A stretch of DNA of 64,000 nt from Blastomyces gilchristii SLH14081 (GCF_000003855.2 NW_003101680.1:4805063-4869062); one strand, 5' to 3'; positions 36,132 to 49,232 are shown, counted from the first letter of the stretch. The notes: a model not told the origin generated them from the sequence alone. Made by a program: numbers and translations.

Positions 36132-38409
36132 TCAATCCTTATTAATAACCCTCAAACTCCGCCGAGGATTCAACATCACCCCCAAAAACGTCGGCTCCTG
36201 CCCAGCAAGCAGGTCGTCCGTACTGCTATACGCACTCCCCAACCCCCCAGCGGGTCCGCTGGACGGTCGAAAATCTCCCGTAAACCCGCGATAGCCCGGC
36301 TGCGTCCCTCCTCCCGCCCCAAAGGCAGCAGTTACGTTCGACCCGGTCTCGCTGAACGACATGTGCCGTGCGCTACCAGTATTCTCAGAGGAAGAGAGAG
36401 GAACGAAGGAAGCTCCGAATTTGTCGCCGTTGAGCGCGATGCGACTGCTGGTTGGCGAGCGCTGGACGGCGGCGATGTGGCTCTTGTACAGCGCTAGCTG
36501 GCGGCGGTAGACGAAGATGCAGAATCCGAGATAGATGGCGAGGATGAATAGGCACCCCGCGACAACGCCGGCGGCTATGGCCGCTACGTTGGGTCCTCCC
36601 CCCCGGCCCTGGCCCGGTAAGCTGGTGTGGGTGGTTACGGAGCCATCCGGGTTCGTCACGGTGTATGTGATGGGTTTCCCTGTTGCCATGGGCCCTCCTG
36701 TGGCTGCCGTTGCGGGTTTAGTTACCGTTGCACGCCCCTGGTCATCGCCGCCGATGACCTTTTGGACGGCCTTGGGGACCTTATAGCCATAGCTACCGCT
36801 CAGGCCTCTCATGTCATGCTTTTGGGAGTCTTGTTGGTTCAGGTAGTTGGCCCCTTCCAGCGCAACGTATTGCGTTTTCCATTGTAATGTGGATGCGTCG
36901 AAGATGTAAATGCCGGGACTGTCGCAGGTCAGGTCTTGCCCCACGTAGCCGCCCATCACGATGATTTGAGAATTCCAGATATTGCACGTGTGTCCTGCTC
37001 GGGCTGGGGGAACGGACTGGCCATTCGTGTTGACTTTGATCCACGTGAAGCTGGGGATGCTGAGGATCCACATGTCGTCGTACTGGATCTGTTCTCCATA
37101 CGGAATTAGGTTTTGCCCAGCATATAGATACACCTGAGTGCTGCTTCCATCTGCTGCGGACGCAGCAACTGCGCACGGATTAACTCGGATCGCTGGCGTC
37201 TCTCCGCTTGTTGCTTGTTTGTACCACATGGAAGTTTCAATGTCATAGACATCGATAACATTCATTTGGGTCTATTAGTCAGAGCAGTTAGCGAGCTGGT
37301 TTGTATGAACATAACAGACTATCCACATTGGGGGGATTTTAATATAACACTTACGAATGTCGCATTGGTCCCACCAGCCAGACCCAGAATAACCCCATGT
37401 TTTCCAAATCCAGGCACATATACCAAGACTCCATCAGCCCTTTCAGTAAATCCGGCAGATTCTTGGAGTCCACCCTCGGTGATATTTCGCCAGGCACCAT
37501 TCGATCCGGCAGGTTTATCTCCTTTTAAACTTTCTACATCGTTGTTCATAAAGCCAGGGAACGTATACTCGATGAACGACTTCAGATATACTCGTGGGAC
37601 GGAGAGGTCCCAGCCCTCAGTCGTGTATCCATCCAAATGCCCTCCAAAATAGAAGCCCCTTCCCAACTCCAGAACCGTAATGCCTGCGCCTTCCGCAGAC
37701 CGCTGAACAGGCCGATCACCGGCATTGGAATTGCTCCCCCGAGAAGTACGGGGATTTTTATGTTCCTTCCAGCTCGACGACGGAATGTGGTACTCCCATA
37801 AACTGAATGCCGTAGGGAAGTCCCGTGGATTATCGGAGTACTCTCCGCCATATAGATACAAGGATTCGAGGGAATTCCAAAGGTATCCGTTTGACACTGG
37901 TGGGGGCCCGGATAGTCGGGGGAGGCCGGTAAGTTTGGGAGCCGATATATCCCAAGTGGTTTTTAAATCGAGGGTCATAAAGTCATTGTCTATTATCATC
38001 AAAACGAAACGGTTAGCAGAACACATTTCCGAACAGTGAGAGATATAGTTATCCACCTTGAGGATCGGAATTGCATGTACATACTCCACGTGTTATCTTT
38101 TTGACTTGAATCGGTCATGGACCGTCCTCCAAAACTATACAGTGTCCCATTGACCACTGCTGTTTGTTGAGACCATCGCTTGCAAATATCCGTCGGTGTA
38201 TCCTCGCGCCTAAAGATCCTGTCTCTACCCACCCGGTTATATATTCGATCCGAGCTCGGTGTCGCAGCCCTCGCCGCCACACCCATCACCCCGACCCCGT
38301 AAGAATGGTCATTATGAACAAGGAAATAAGTAAAAAGCGCGAAAGAAAGAAACCGCAGCGACAATCGAGGCATCGATAGATGGGAAAGGAAATAAGCGAG
38401 AGGCATCAT
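36132..38409 (-). CDS. Kelch-repeat single-pass membrane protein
   Basis: Exons 38409-38085, 37989-37355 and 37271-36132 give 699 aa. There is a hydrophobic N-terminus (signal or anchor; an inner Met at 38373 is an alternative start). Repeated kelch-type blades follow (YSFGGRSM, LYLYGGEYS, YFGGHLDG, VYLYAGQN, IVMGGYV), forming a probable extracellular beta-propeller. A membrane segment lies at about 548-577 (VAAIAAGVVAGCLFILAIYL) followed by YRRQ, then a Ser/Gly-rich cytoplasmic tail of about 120 residues. Similar proteins are common in Eurotiomycetes and are mostly uncharacterised. Role unknown; surface sensing or adhesion would be a guess. Confidence 0.85.
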
Positions 38410-41400
38410 CTATCATCGGGAATACAAAATCCCCTGGGGTATCCTATCGAAAGAGTCGGATTCTTGAATCTAACCCGACCACTGATTACTAGTTACTATA
38501 TTAGTATGTTCGCTCTCGCTCAGTTACTCATCACCCAACGCAAAAAGAAAAAACAAACCCCGGAAAGTTCAAACAAATCCAATTATTTATTGAATAATAA
38601 AGAAATCAGAAATGTAAGGATATTAGAGGAAGAGGAGGAGGGGGGGGGGGGGTGGAAAGAGCGAATAAATGTTGAATGTCCCAGGTCTGAGAATGTCTCA
38701 CTCTCCGCCGGCCTCCCAAGTCGACAAAAACCTAGGGATTGTGCCGGGATTGGCCAGTAGCTTCAAACGGCCAAAAAAACGCTTGACCTGACCGAAACGG
38801 GACCGTGTGATCACCGATCAGAAAGTAATAATAATAATAATGAGAGTAATCATGAATAATAGTCTCTGGAGTTGGCATAAAGAATCTGAACGGATAATGG
38901 AGTAAGCCAACGTACAACCGCCGAAATTCTGTATGTATCGTCGTCCGTAGGTTGAGAAACAAAGAAACTTCTTCCATGCTACTCCGTACATCGTAGGAAT
39001 AGAGGAGTTTAACCAGCCGTTCCTTGCTGACTCCCCGCAGCAAGATACGTAACGCGCCAACCGGCAGCGCTTGGCAAGTCGGCAATAAACAGTATATTCC
39101 CAAGCAATTGGTTCGTCTTCGTCCGGCATCATCATGCACTTTGTTGGTGGATTCTTTAACTACCAGGATGTTGCTTGAGCAAAACGAACGCAAGGACTCG
39201 CAGGTGGTGGTGAGGATCCTCGGGGCTCGAAACCATATCACGTGATGTAGACACAGAGATTGCCGGCTCAAATCAGTTCCACAGTTGTTTGTATGGCTTT
39301 TTAAAGCATAAAAACTCTCTGAACAGGGGAAGGAGGTGTACATTGTATGTATGGACTAGTACCTGTACCTACCTAGGTTAGACGCGCGATGTTTCAATTG
39401 AAAGGGGAGCGAGTTTAATTTGATCTAAATATAAATACACTTTCTCTTAAGTTAACTTACCCCGCCAACATCTGTACGGACTAGCTACCTATAACTTACT
39501 CCGTACTTCTTACAAGGGCTTGATGGATAACTAAAACATGTGGCAGAAGTAGGCGAGCTTTGGCCGCTTCGATTTCCCCGAGAATTCACGGGATCGCTGC
39601 TTTAAAACCCATTACATTGTAATTTGTTGAAGCTCGTTCTTAAAAACAGGGCGATAAACTACTTAGCTTATTTGGTTCTTGTATGCTTATTTTCAGGCCG
39701 GCGCTAGCTTAGCGGAGCCCAAACTTTGGTCTGGAAGTCTAGAGTCAAATGGTTGGTTGTTATGCAACCGTCCCTGGAATAATAATAATAATGTTGTTCA
39801 CTCCTTTTGCTACGAAGAACAGAAGTTTCGATTTGAAACTTATTACTGCGTACTAGTTTTATCAATCCCAGAGAAAGCATATATGCCATCGAAGCTACTT
39901 ATAATATTAACAGCAATTGGAAGGTTAATTAACAAGGAAACTCAATTTCGGTTTCTGCATCCTTTTCTTTCCTTCTCTTTCTTCTTTGACGGTTATATAT
40001 TCGCCGATTATATTGCAAACTGAAATCGCCCCCCCCCGCTTTGAAACCAATCTAAAGTCGGGCGAGATTGCCAGTGACTCGTGAGAATCTTTCAGATCCA
40101 GTGCAGCTACCGGAATACACAAAATCCTCCGCAGTAGGGACTGCACACTTTTCACCAATAAGAAGCGCGGTCTAAGTTATTCTACAGTCGCGCAAAAGTT
40201 AGCATCGGGCGTATGTGACTAGAAAGGGAAAGAGAAGGGACAAGGACGCCGGAGGCATCCCTACACTGGAATAATGTCAGGAGATACGGAAAGCTTCAGC
40301 CCCTTCATGCCGTCGAGACCATTCCGATGGACGGGAATAGTTAGAGAGAAGCTGTGATCGAATGCAGCTTCACGTCACGGGGAGATATGCCAGGGCGATA
40401 AAACCCTTCTCAAATAGAAAGAGCTTCAATGAGGTGCACATGAATATTACAATCCAGGTTGGTCAGGCTGCCAACAGGGACGCAAAACGGACCTCCCTCC
40501 TCGCGGTAGATCAATTTGAATTAGAACCTGCGGAAGGAGGAAGAGGAGGGGGGGACCGGGGGGGTTGATATCCGTGCCCGTACTAATAGACCCCTAGACC
40601 CCGCTCTCCGCATTATCGGGAGTGGGAGATAATATTTCGTCGTATTCTATATGATATATAATAAAATCTTTGTGGATGCAAAGCTAATTGAAAAAAGAGC
40701 AAGGTAGGTAGTAAGGAGTTCAGGAGTTAGGTTCCAATCGTCTAGGGCTAGCGGGATAGTTAGTCATAAAGTCATAAGAAACGCAAACTTCTTCCAATGA
40801 AGTTCCTCTCCACCATTGGAAACTTTTGAGGGGGGTTCGAATGAGAAACAATATATGAGAAACTCTATATATTGAGGTGAAGGGGAAAGTAGTAGTGCTG
40901 ATTTCTGGCAAATGTGGGGACGATATGGTCATGGCGGTTCAGAAAAATAAAAAATAAAAATGAAAATAAAAATAAAAAGAATTCATTTATAGAGTAGGAT
41001 GCCATTGAAATGTGAAATCTTAGTTTTAAATGGAATTGATATAACCGTTGGCACCTTCTGCCCTAGGTTAGAAAGATGGGAACTGACTAATGGACATAAT
41101 ATTGTTGGAGTTTTTATGGTAGTTTGGCGGTCATGTGTGGACAAGGTGAATGACGAGCAAACCCGCTCGGTCCGTCGCGCCCTCTAAGGAACAAAATGCA
41201 GGGCGTTATCTAGGTAGCTGGCACTCGTTGACAATGTTGGACGACATATGAAGAATTCCAGACTTTGATATAGCATCCGCTCCCATCCTTCCTCTCGGGA
41301 TGTTGTTCAAGAGTTATATCCAAATATTGTGTAGGGCCCAAGCTCCCTTGTTTCTCCGCTCGAGACACGCATTCGTATAACCGACTAAGGCATTTGCCCT

Positions 41401-41759
41401 GTGAATAGATAGTCGTTTCCGAGGAAAGTTGATAAAACTGGTCTTGTACTGACTCGGGTGATGAACGGGTAAACGCAAATGCTCGCTGAAAACCTGCTGC
41501 AGCCAATCGCTCTTTACCCGTTAGACTTTTCACGAGTCATGCATGCCAATGCGCCCGTTCAGTTTTGTATGTATTTCCCATCAAAATCCTTGGCGCTTAT
41601 TTTTTATATTTTCTCGGGCAGCGGCTCGACCCAAATTCTTCCTTGATAGGACTAACGCGTACTAGGAGAGGCTCGGGAGAACCAACTAATTCCGCCAGAG
41701 CTGTGTTTCCAAGGACTCTTGATATATAGCGTAACGAAGATCCTGGGAATGTGCATCCA
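38410..41759. other. Long intergenic region
   Basis: 3.35 kb without a recognised gene. Notable are a G13 run (38640-38652), two copies of TACTCCGTAC (38980, 39497), AT-rich patches near 40640-40670 and 40940-40980, and scattered frames under 205 codons on both strands that match nothing I know. It may include the kelch promoter and the 3' end of the SPF27 gene. Confidence 0.55.
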
Positions 41760-42493
41760 TTATTGCATCTGGACTCCTGATAGCTGGCGTCTCCGCTCAA
41801 GAATGTCCTGCCGAAGCTTCTCCGCTGCCAATTCCACATCGATTATCCCACTCACTCCTCGTTTCCAAGCATCCTCCAACCCGACAAGCTCGCCCCTTGC
41901 TGTCTCCTGCCTCATTTTCCTCTCTTTATGGACGGCATCTGTAGCTTCCTTCGTTTCCTGCAGTTCTTTTTCAATCCGTCGTAGTATATCCTCCAGTTGC
42001 GAGTTACCGATAAGCCACGCGTTCTTTCCGTGTGCCTCTAGTAGAGCTAGATTTTCCTGTCTTGTGGATAGATGAGAGCTGGCAGTGTACGCTTTTCGTA
42101 GCGTTTGTTGCCAGCAATGTAGGATCTCCGCAGGTTCTTTCCCTGACGCCAGGGTGTCCTCTGGAGCCTCCGGAGCCTCGTATCTCGACAAGTCAATGCC
42201 GCCCGTTAGAGGCAGGTTCGCCTCCTTTCGGTCCAGTTCCTTTTGCATGAGGCTGGAGAATTGACTTTGGGGTAGAGCGGGGATGGACGGGTGGAGGACT
42301 GTTTGGTGATTGGGAGCCATTTCAGCGGAGATGAGTTTGTCAATATCGGCACGAGCCTGCGCCGTTGGGTCACCATCAATGTCTGGCCAAGTGTTAATAA
42401 ACCATGAAGCCGTCGATCGCACGGGGAGGAGGATGATCGCGACTTTAGCAACTTACATGGTAGGGAGTCGTGGAATTCGTTTATAAGAGGCAT
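41760..42493 (-). CDS. spf27: Pre-mRNA-splicing factor SPF27 (BCAS2/Cwf7)
   Basis: Exon 1 (42493-42457, 37 bp) and exon 2 (42382-41760) are joined over a 74-bp intron to give 219 aa, the family's length. The N-terminus MPLINEFHDSLPYIDGDPT is characteristic of BCAS2/SPF27. The rest is helical and charged, with a long C-terminal coiled coil (about residues 140-210). It is a component of the Prp19/NineTeen complex that activates the spliceosome. It is divergent from the ceramidase gene. Confidence 0.9.
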
Positions 42494-43482
42494 TTTCCTG
42501 TTGTATACTTGGTGGTTGAAGCCCTGAAAGTCTCCTCCGGTCTGTGTGTTGAATGGTTTGGGGGAGATAAGCAATGCTGTAGTTACACCACATCGCAAGA
42601 ATAGATATCACGTGATTACACTAAATTCCCTCCTTGTACCACCTAGGCAAATTTAGTATGTGAGGGTACCTGGGAGACAAGCAACACAACCATGTACCCT
42701 TCCACACTAAATTAGCCTGCTGGTACATGTACATATAGTTACAAGCCGAACCGAGCTACATGGGTTCCTCCATATCACAATAATCTTTGGCAGCTGCGAG
42801 TCTTTGAATCTTTCTGATATTTTCATGATTACCCCGGCTTCATGGCAAGGCGTGGCACATGTTTATCTCGAGTTGCACTCTAATTCATCGGCAATTGGCC
42901 CCTTAGAGTTGCCTGTACTCGGCACATCCTGCTCGTCGGTTGCGATGCTAGCACCGGGGATGGGGAAACAGTTGGCTTCAACATGCCATTTGACAGGCAA
43001 AACTTCCCCAGATTTCATGTCCCGACGGCGATCATCCTTCAGTAGTCGCTGGTTTGGCCCTGACTACCGTGCGCGAAGATGGCCAGCTCTGGTGCTACCA
43101 GTGTTTGTCCACCGCAACAGGGAATTCTAAATCCTGATTGATCCAAAGTAAGCTCGCTTCGAGATTCTTTGGCGGGGAGGAACCTCCATCATGTGGCCCT
43201 CATCCACTCCGCAGGAATCCAAACGCGCCCTTCAACCGCAGCACCAAGCGTGAATAGTTGCATTGCCCCTGAAATATTTACTCCGGATCCTGAAGGGTCT
43301 CATGCCCTGCTCACACGATGTGGGCCATATATAAGTAGAACCCTTTTCGCTGTACGACCACGCTACAAACCCCGAGGCAGGGCCTGCTGTCCGACATTCC
43401 TGCGTCGCTCTGAGTCTTTGAGCGCATCTTGTTCTACTGCTATTAAAGACATTTCAACCACGACTGAAGATCTCCATTCAAG
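42494..43482. promoter_or_regulatory. Divergent promoter region SPF27 / ceramidase
   Basis: 989 bp between outward-facing start codons. No coding sequence is convincing. The frame at 43169-43741 overlaps the ceramidase start in another frame and is probably spurious. Confidence 0.5.
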
Positions 43483-45935
43483 ATGGCGCCTGGGGGAATC
43501 CTCGCGGGCTTGCTCGGTTCGTTGGCTTGCGTACTCGTCCTTTTGCACTTTGTTTTCGTCGTGGAAGATACTCAACCCTCACCATGGTACTCTTCCAAGA
43601 CAAGCGCATATTCCGGTAGGTCACGGCAATCGAATGGGGAAGACGATGTGTTTCTCTTGGGTACTGGGAAGGCTGATATTACTGGGCAAGTCCCTCCGGT
43701 CAAGCGTCTATTCGGTTGTATTGGTGTTGCCAACTGACTAACAATTCCTTTTTATTTTTTATTTTTTGCCTCTGAAGACCTGTCGTGGAGCTCAACCTCA
43801 TGGGTTACGCGGATATAAATCAAGTGGGAACCGGACTTCGACAGCGCATCTATTCCCGTGCCTTTATCGTGGGAAGCACCAAGAATCCTGATGAGCGTTT
43901 TGTATACCTCGTTCTCGATAATGCGATGGGTGACACTGCAATTAGACAAGGTATCTTGGACGGGCTTAGAGCTCTAGGTGGAGAGTACACTCGCTACGGA
44001 AAGATGAATGTTGCCGTTACAGGGACGCACTCACACGCGGGACCTGGAGCATGGTTGAACTACCTCCTACCACAGATTACAAGCTTGGGCTTTGATAAAC
44101 AGAGCTATCGGGCAATTGTTGATGGCGCATTGTTATCTATCAAGAGAGCTCATGAGAACTTGGCTCCTGGCCGGCTGAGCTTTGGATCTATCGAAGTTGA
44201 GGACGGCGCTATTAACCGCAGCCCATCCGCATATATCGCGAATCCGGAGGAAGAAAAAAAACGTTACAATTCCGATGTTGACAAGACACTGACTCTCTTG
44301 AAATTCGACCGGATCGCCGATCAGAAAACTATCGGTATCCTTACCTTTTATCCTGTGCATGGAACATCGCTTTTCGGTAACAATACACTTATCGCTGGAG
44401 ATAACAAGGGCGTTGCTGCGTACTTGTTTGAGAGAAGTGTTCAGGATGATGCGAAATATGCAGATGACTTTGTGGCCGGATTCTCGCAGTCTAACGTTGG
44501 AGACACGTCCCCCAACACCCTTGGAGCTTGGTGTGAGGATGGATCTGGTCTTCCGTGTACCTTCGTATGTTCACTATTTCTCCAGTACAATCATTCTAGC
44601 TTAAAAAGGCATACTGATATTATACAATAGAAAGAAAGCACTTGCGGTGGGAAAACCACAGCCTGCCATGGTCGTGGGCCCTATTTCCGCGAAATGGACC
44701 AAGGGGCAAAAAGCTGCTTTGAAAATGGTCGCCGACAGTATGCTGCAGCCAAAGATCTGGTTGCCAAAATGAACTCAACGGCCGTTACAATTCGTGGAGC
44801 CGATAATGTAGCCGCCTTCCATACATTCCAAGACTTTTCAAATTTTACTTTCACGTCTCCGCTTGATCCCAGTCGTGGCAACCTGAATACTTGCTACGCC
44901 TCCCTTGGCTTTTCGTTCGCCGCAGGCACCACCGATGGCCCTGGGGTGTTTGATTTCACCCAGAACGCAACGGATGGATCCACGAAAAACCCATTCTGGT
45001 ATGTCGCAAGAGACCTCCTCCATGCCCCTTCGAAAGAGCAGAAGAAATGCCAAGAACCTAAAATCATCCTGCTTGACGTTGGCGGATCGAAATTGCCCTA
45101 CGCCTGGTCTCCAAACATTGTAGACGTCCAGCTGTTCCGTGTAGGCCAAATGGTCATAATTGTGTCTCCAGGTGAAGCGAGTACAATGGCTGGCAGACGA
45201 TGGAAAGAGGCTATCTCCAAATCAGCAACCGATGTTCTCGGGATCTCCGACCCTATCACCGTCTTGGGCGGTCCCGCAAATACCTATGTCCATTATATCA
45301 CCACAGAAGAAGAATATGGTGTACAGCGTTACGAAGGAGCATCTACACTCCATGGACCCCATACCTTGGCTGCTCACATGAATCTAACCCTCACATATCT
45401 GCCATATCTCAAAGATTCGCCATCTAGAAAGAAGTTGCCGCCCTTCCCTGCGGGACCTAGCCCACCAATCCATACGGATATATCATATTCTTTCATAACT
45501 CCAGTTATCCACGACACCACGCCGATTCAAAAGAAATTTGGGGATGCTATCTCCTCTCCAGACAAGTCCAAAGCTTACAAACCAGGGGACACAGTTAGAA
45601 CCAAGTTCATCGGCGCCAATCCACGGAATAACCTTAGGCTCGAGGGAACATATACTGCTGTTGAGTACTCAGCGCCAGGCTCGAGGAGCTGGGAGGTAGT
45701 TCGGGACGATTTCGACTGGACGTTAGTTTATCATTGGAAGCGCATCAATCCTGTCCTGGGCACCAGCGAGGTTACCGTTGAGTGGCTTATTGATGACGAG
45801 TTCTATTCTGTTGGGAACCCAAGAAAACTCAAGAGTGGGACCTATCGCATGAGATACTTCGGCGATTGGAAGAAGATAAACGGGGAGATCACACAATTTG
45901 AAGGAATTGGAGAAACCTTCCAGGTGCAGGTGTGA
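43483..45935 (+). CDS. Neutral ceramidase
   Basis: Exons 43483-43685, 43778-44564 and 44631-45935 give 764 aa. Intron 1 uses a GC-AG donor (GCAAGT); only that choice keeps the ITGPVVELNLMGYA frame. Intron 2 is GT-AG. An N-terminal hydrophobic segment (about residues 5-27) anchors or exports the protein. GTGKADITGP starts the catalytic domain. GTHSHAGPG carries zinc-ligand histidines, and NVGDTSPN contains the catalytic Ser. The C-terminal Ig-like domain runs from about residue 620. It hydrolyses ceramide to sphingosine and fatty acid at the cell surface or in the secretory path. Length is normal. Confidence 0.93.
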
Positions 45936-47483
45936 GAAAAAAAAAATTTTTTTCTTGGGTTTGCCGTATTGCATTTTAGGGAAAGAAGCAAATGAAGTAA
46001 CCAACCAACTCCATGTCGGATTTTCTTTTCTTGTTGCTTTTTGCAATTTTTCTTTTCCCCCGCCTCCCTCATTTCTTTGTCCCCGAATTCCCCTTGTACA
46101 ACATCAAATATAAATCAAATGAAGAAACATTTTTAAATCTATCTTCACGGCCTTTGCTGATCTGCATATCCCGATATCTCCTGGTCTATTCGGCTGCCGT
46201 CCGGGGACCTGTTATAAAAGGACCCGAATGCCTGCTATCACGCCTTCGCAAACGTTCGCATGACTTACGTAGGCGTGGTGCAGTATTTGCCTGCAGGAAA
46301 TGACAAATGCAGGACGGAGTACGCTGGATAGTTCTTATTCCCCCAGGATCCGCAAATAAGGAAAGGCATTTTCATCCGATTCGAGCAGTAAATATGTATT
46401 TCCAACAGCTCTCATTCGATAACGGAAACCAACCCGTCGACGGCTTGTGTTAGTTTTATATTAACATGTTCTGTACCTTGCAGAGATCCGAGCTATCTCG
46501 CACTCTTATATCGCTCATCCAAGCCCAGTTGGCTGATCTGGCCACGGAAGAACGCAGAAACCAGAAGTATTTATCTCCGTATTAATTCATTCTCTCCAGA
46601 TTCTTTTCTCATAATTCATTATTTTGCTTTGTTTCGTCGCAATCCTCTTTTATACCTGCTCTTTCATCCATCCCAACCCCCATTCCGCCAATCGGGTGAT
46701 GCGTGCTGTGCCGCTGGTGCGCAACGTCTGCTCTTTGTCAACGCTCCCGTCGCCCCCGCGTCCCCCAACCATGCCTCCGTGCGACAGAGTGTACTTCCAA
46801 CATAACCCACATCTTCTCTTTTGTGTTGCTCTCAAGTCGAAACACCTTTGCTTTATCTAGCTTCAGTTAATCCACTGTCATAAAAAATAACAGGGCCATA
46901 ACTAACGCGGTATACCTCCCTCCACCACCCACACCATGGTCACATACTAACACGGTTATCACAGACTGGTTCATGGCGCCCACAAGAACAATGTCCAAGT
47001 CTTTCGCGCCCATACTTCATCCCCTCCCCCCTAGTTTAAAATCTAGGTCAAGGGAAGAAGAATGCGTCTTTGGCAGTTAGCTGTCGGCTCTCTCTCACAG
47101 GGACTTATAGGACTTGTGTTCTCCCACTGCATCTGGTCTTCGTTTCCCCCCCGGGCCTCTTGAAGATTAGATATTTTTCCTCTGCCACAGCTCCTCTGCC
47201 ACAGCTCCTCTCTTCAGAGCTTATTATCCGTTTCATGGGCTTGTCATGAAATCTTGCTCTTTACTCTAGCTTTAGAGAACCTGTTCCTTACGTCTTTCTT
47301 TCCGCTTTAATCAGTCGTTTGTTCTTTTGCTATCTACCCAACACACTTGCTGAAACATTTCGTTAAATCCTTTCGCTTCCGGCATTTCACCATCCTTAAA
47401 ACTACTTTTAACTGTATAGGCACGAGGCCGCATAAGTCCCGGCTCCTAATAGCGAGATACATCTGCTGGTTTCATTCTCCAAG
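45936..47483. other. Intergenic, upstream of proline-rich secreted protein
   Basis: 1.55 kb of normal composition holding the ceramidase 3' end and the promoter and leader of the next gene. A CT-rich leader precedes the start at 47484. No gene is recognised. Confidence 0.55.
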
Positions 47484-49232
47484 ATGCGTTTCGAAAATTG
47501 CGTCCTATGCTCTCTGACATTTGCAATCTTCGTCGCGGCCGGTCCCGTTCCTCAGCGTTCGCAATACCCCAACCTATCTCCATTGAGAAGTGCGACGAAT
47601 GAAGTGAGCCCTCTCTCGCCTGGGGAAGTTTCTTCTGTTGCTGCAGCGCGTCAAGGACGTGCTCTATTTTTCAACATCAATGATGTCGTCGAGCAAAAAC
47701 TAGCCGGAAACAATGAGGCCTGCGTGGTAATAAATCGCCCGCATCTGTCTACAACGATATGTTCGACTTTTGGAGCTCCACGATCTACGAGTCCTACCTT
47801 CCGCAGTACAGACATCCCGGTCGCTACAGCAGATGTACTGGTAGATGGGACTACCAGCATTACCAGCACACAAACTGTGACGGTTACTCGACAACCTCCA
47901 CATACTAAACCTCCCTCGCCTCCTCCTGCTTCTTCACCTCCACCGCCACCACCACCACCACCTCCTCCTCCGCCTCCGCCTCCTTCTTCTTCACTTCCGC
48001 CTCCTCCGCCTCCTCCACCACCCCCTTCGAGTCCTAGTCCACGTGATGGAGGTGATGCTTCTAGGCGTCCCGCCATAATTTCTATCCCAGCTGTGTCCAC
48101 GGAAATTGGCCCCGATCATCCTGGTACACAAGCTCTAGCTACGCGAGTGGACATGGCATCTACTCTAGCTATACCAACCGAGCCCATCAGGCCCACCAAA
48201 GCACCACACCCCCCGGCCGAAACAGGCCGACTATCTCCATTCCCATTCTCATTTCCCTGGTCCCTTCCGCTGCCCTGGTTTCTATTTCCGGGTACAAACC
48301 TAGATACAAACTCAATTGTGAACCCAGGTGGGAGCACTATCATACCGCAAGGCACAGAAGAGCCGCCTCAGGCGACGGGTACAACAACTACCATCCGCGT
48401 TACCAAGACCTTTGTGTCGACAGTAATCATGCCGGCGATCGACACTGCGCGTGCACCTGCTCCTGCACCTGCTCCCAAGCCCGCACCCGCACCTGCACCC
48501 GCACCTGCACCCGCGCCTTCACCCGAGCCTGCACCCGAGCCTGCACCCGAACCTGCACCCGCGCCCCCGGGAACCAACCAAAAAACTCCGCAACAGCCAC
48601 CCCAGGAGCAACCACCTCGGCAAAACGTGAAAGGAGGCCAGATGATGACAACCACAGTATATATAACGGCATGCGGCCCCGCATACTCTCCAGAACCTGT
48701 CCAAGGAGAAAACCCTCCATCAGCTCAACCAGCACAACCCCCGCCAGTACAAGTAGCACCAACTCCAACTGAAGCACCGCCCCGAAAACATGCACCCCCA
48801 GCTCCACCTGCACAGGTGGCACCAACCCAGGCGCCTTCAAGGGAAGAACCACCGCCATCACCACCGCCGCCGCCGCCACCTCCCCCGGCTAACCAAGCGC
48901 CACCCAACAACCCTCCCCCAGCTAATGGTCCGGGTGGAGACGGCGAGCGAGGCGGCGGCGGACGCGGCGGCGGACGCGGCGGAGGTAACGGCGGTGGCCA
49001 CCATGGCGAACCCGGTGGCGGACGCGGAGGGGGTGGACGAGGTCACGGCAAAGGCCGTCACGACGATGATGATAATGGCCGTCGCAAGGAAAAGACCTAC
49101 GAGGATGTTCACCCTGTCACAGTAGGAGAGGATGGGGTGCTAAGGGACGGTGGCCGTGACCGTGACCGTGAGGGTGGAGGAGGGCTGGTCGGCGTCCTCA
49201 CGCGGGCAGCGGATGAGTTATTACTTGGCTAA
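47484..49232 (+). CDS. Proline-rich secreted protein, function unknown
   Basis: A single-exon frame of 582 aa. The first about 19 residues (MRFENCVLCSLTFAIFVAAG) look like a cleavable signal peptide. Polyproline runs lie at about residues 148-185, an Ala-Pro/Pro-Glu dipeptide array at about 325-360, a second Pro-rich part at about 395-480, then a Gly/Arg/His-rich stretch (about 485-530) and a short charged end. Codon use in the repeats is uniform and no frameshift is seen. There is no obvious GPI signal. The form suggests an extended cell-wall or secreted protein; no family is recognised. Antisense Gly/Ala-rich frames are shadows. Confidence 0.7.
   Translation: MRFENCVLCSLTFAIFVAAGPVPQRSQYPNLSPLRSATNEVSPLSPGEVSSVAAARQGRALFFNINDVVEQKLAGNNEACVVINRPHLSTTICSTFGAPRSTSPTFRSTDIPVATADVLVDGTTSITSTQTVTVTRQPPHTKPPSPPPASSPPPPPPPPPPPPPPPPSSSLPPPPPPPPPPSSPSPRDGGDASRRPAIISIPAVSTEIGPDHPGTQALATRVDMASTLAIPTEPIRPTKAPHPPAETGRLSPFPFSFPWSLPLPWFLFPGTNLDTNSIVNPGGSTIIPQGTEEPPQATGTTTTIRVTKTFVSTVIMPAIDTARAPAPAPAPKPAPAPAPAPAPAPSPEPAPEPAPEPAPAPPGTNQKTPQQPPQEQPPRQNVKGGQMMTTTVYITACGPAYSPEPVQGENPPSAQPAQPPPVQVAPTPTEAPPRKHAPPAPPAQVAPTQAPSREEPPPSPPPPPPPPPANQAPPNNPPPANGPGGDGERGGGGRGGGRGGGNGGGHHGEPGGGRGGGGRGHGKGRHDDDDNGRRKEKTYEDVHPVTVGEDGVLRDGGRDRDREGGGGLVGVLTRAADELLLG

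Noticed and set aside
43169..43741. 190-codon frame before the ceramidase
   Set aside because: It overlaps the ceramidase exon 1 in another frame and shows no protein-like conservation pattern.
47651..49125. Gly/Ala-rich antisense frames over the proline-rich protein
   Set aside because: They are the complement of Pro and Ala codons; no independent evidence.
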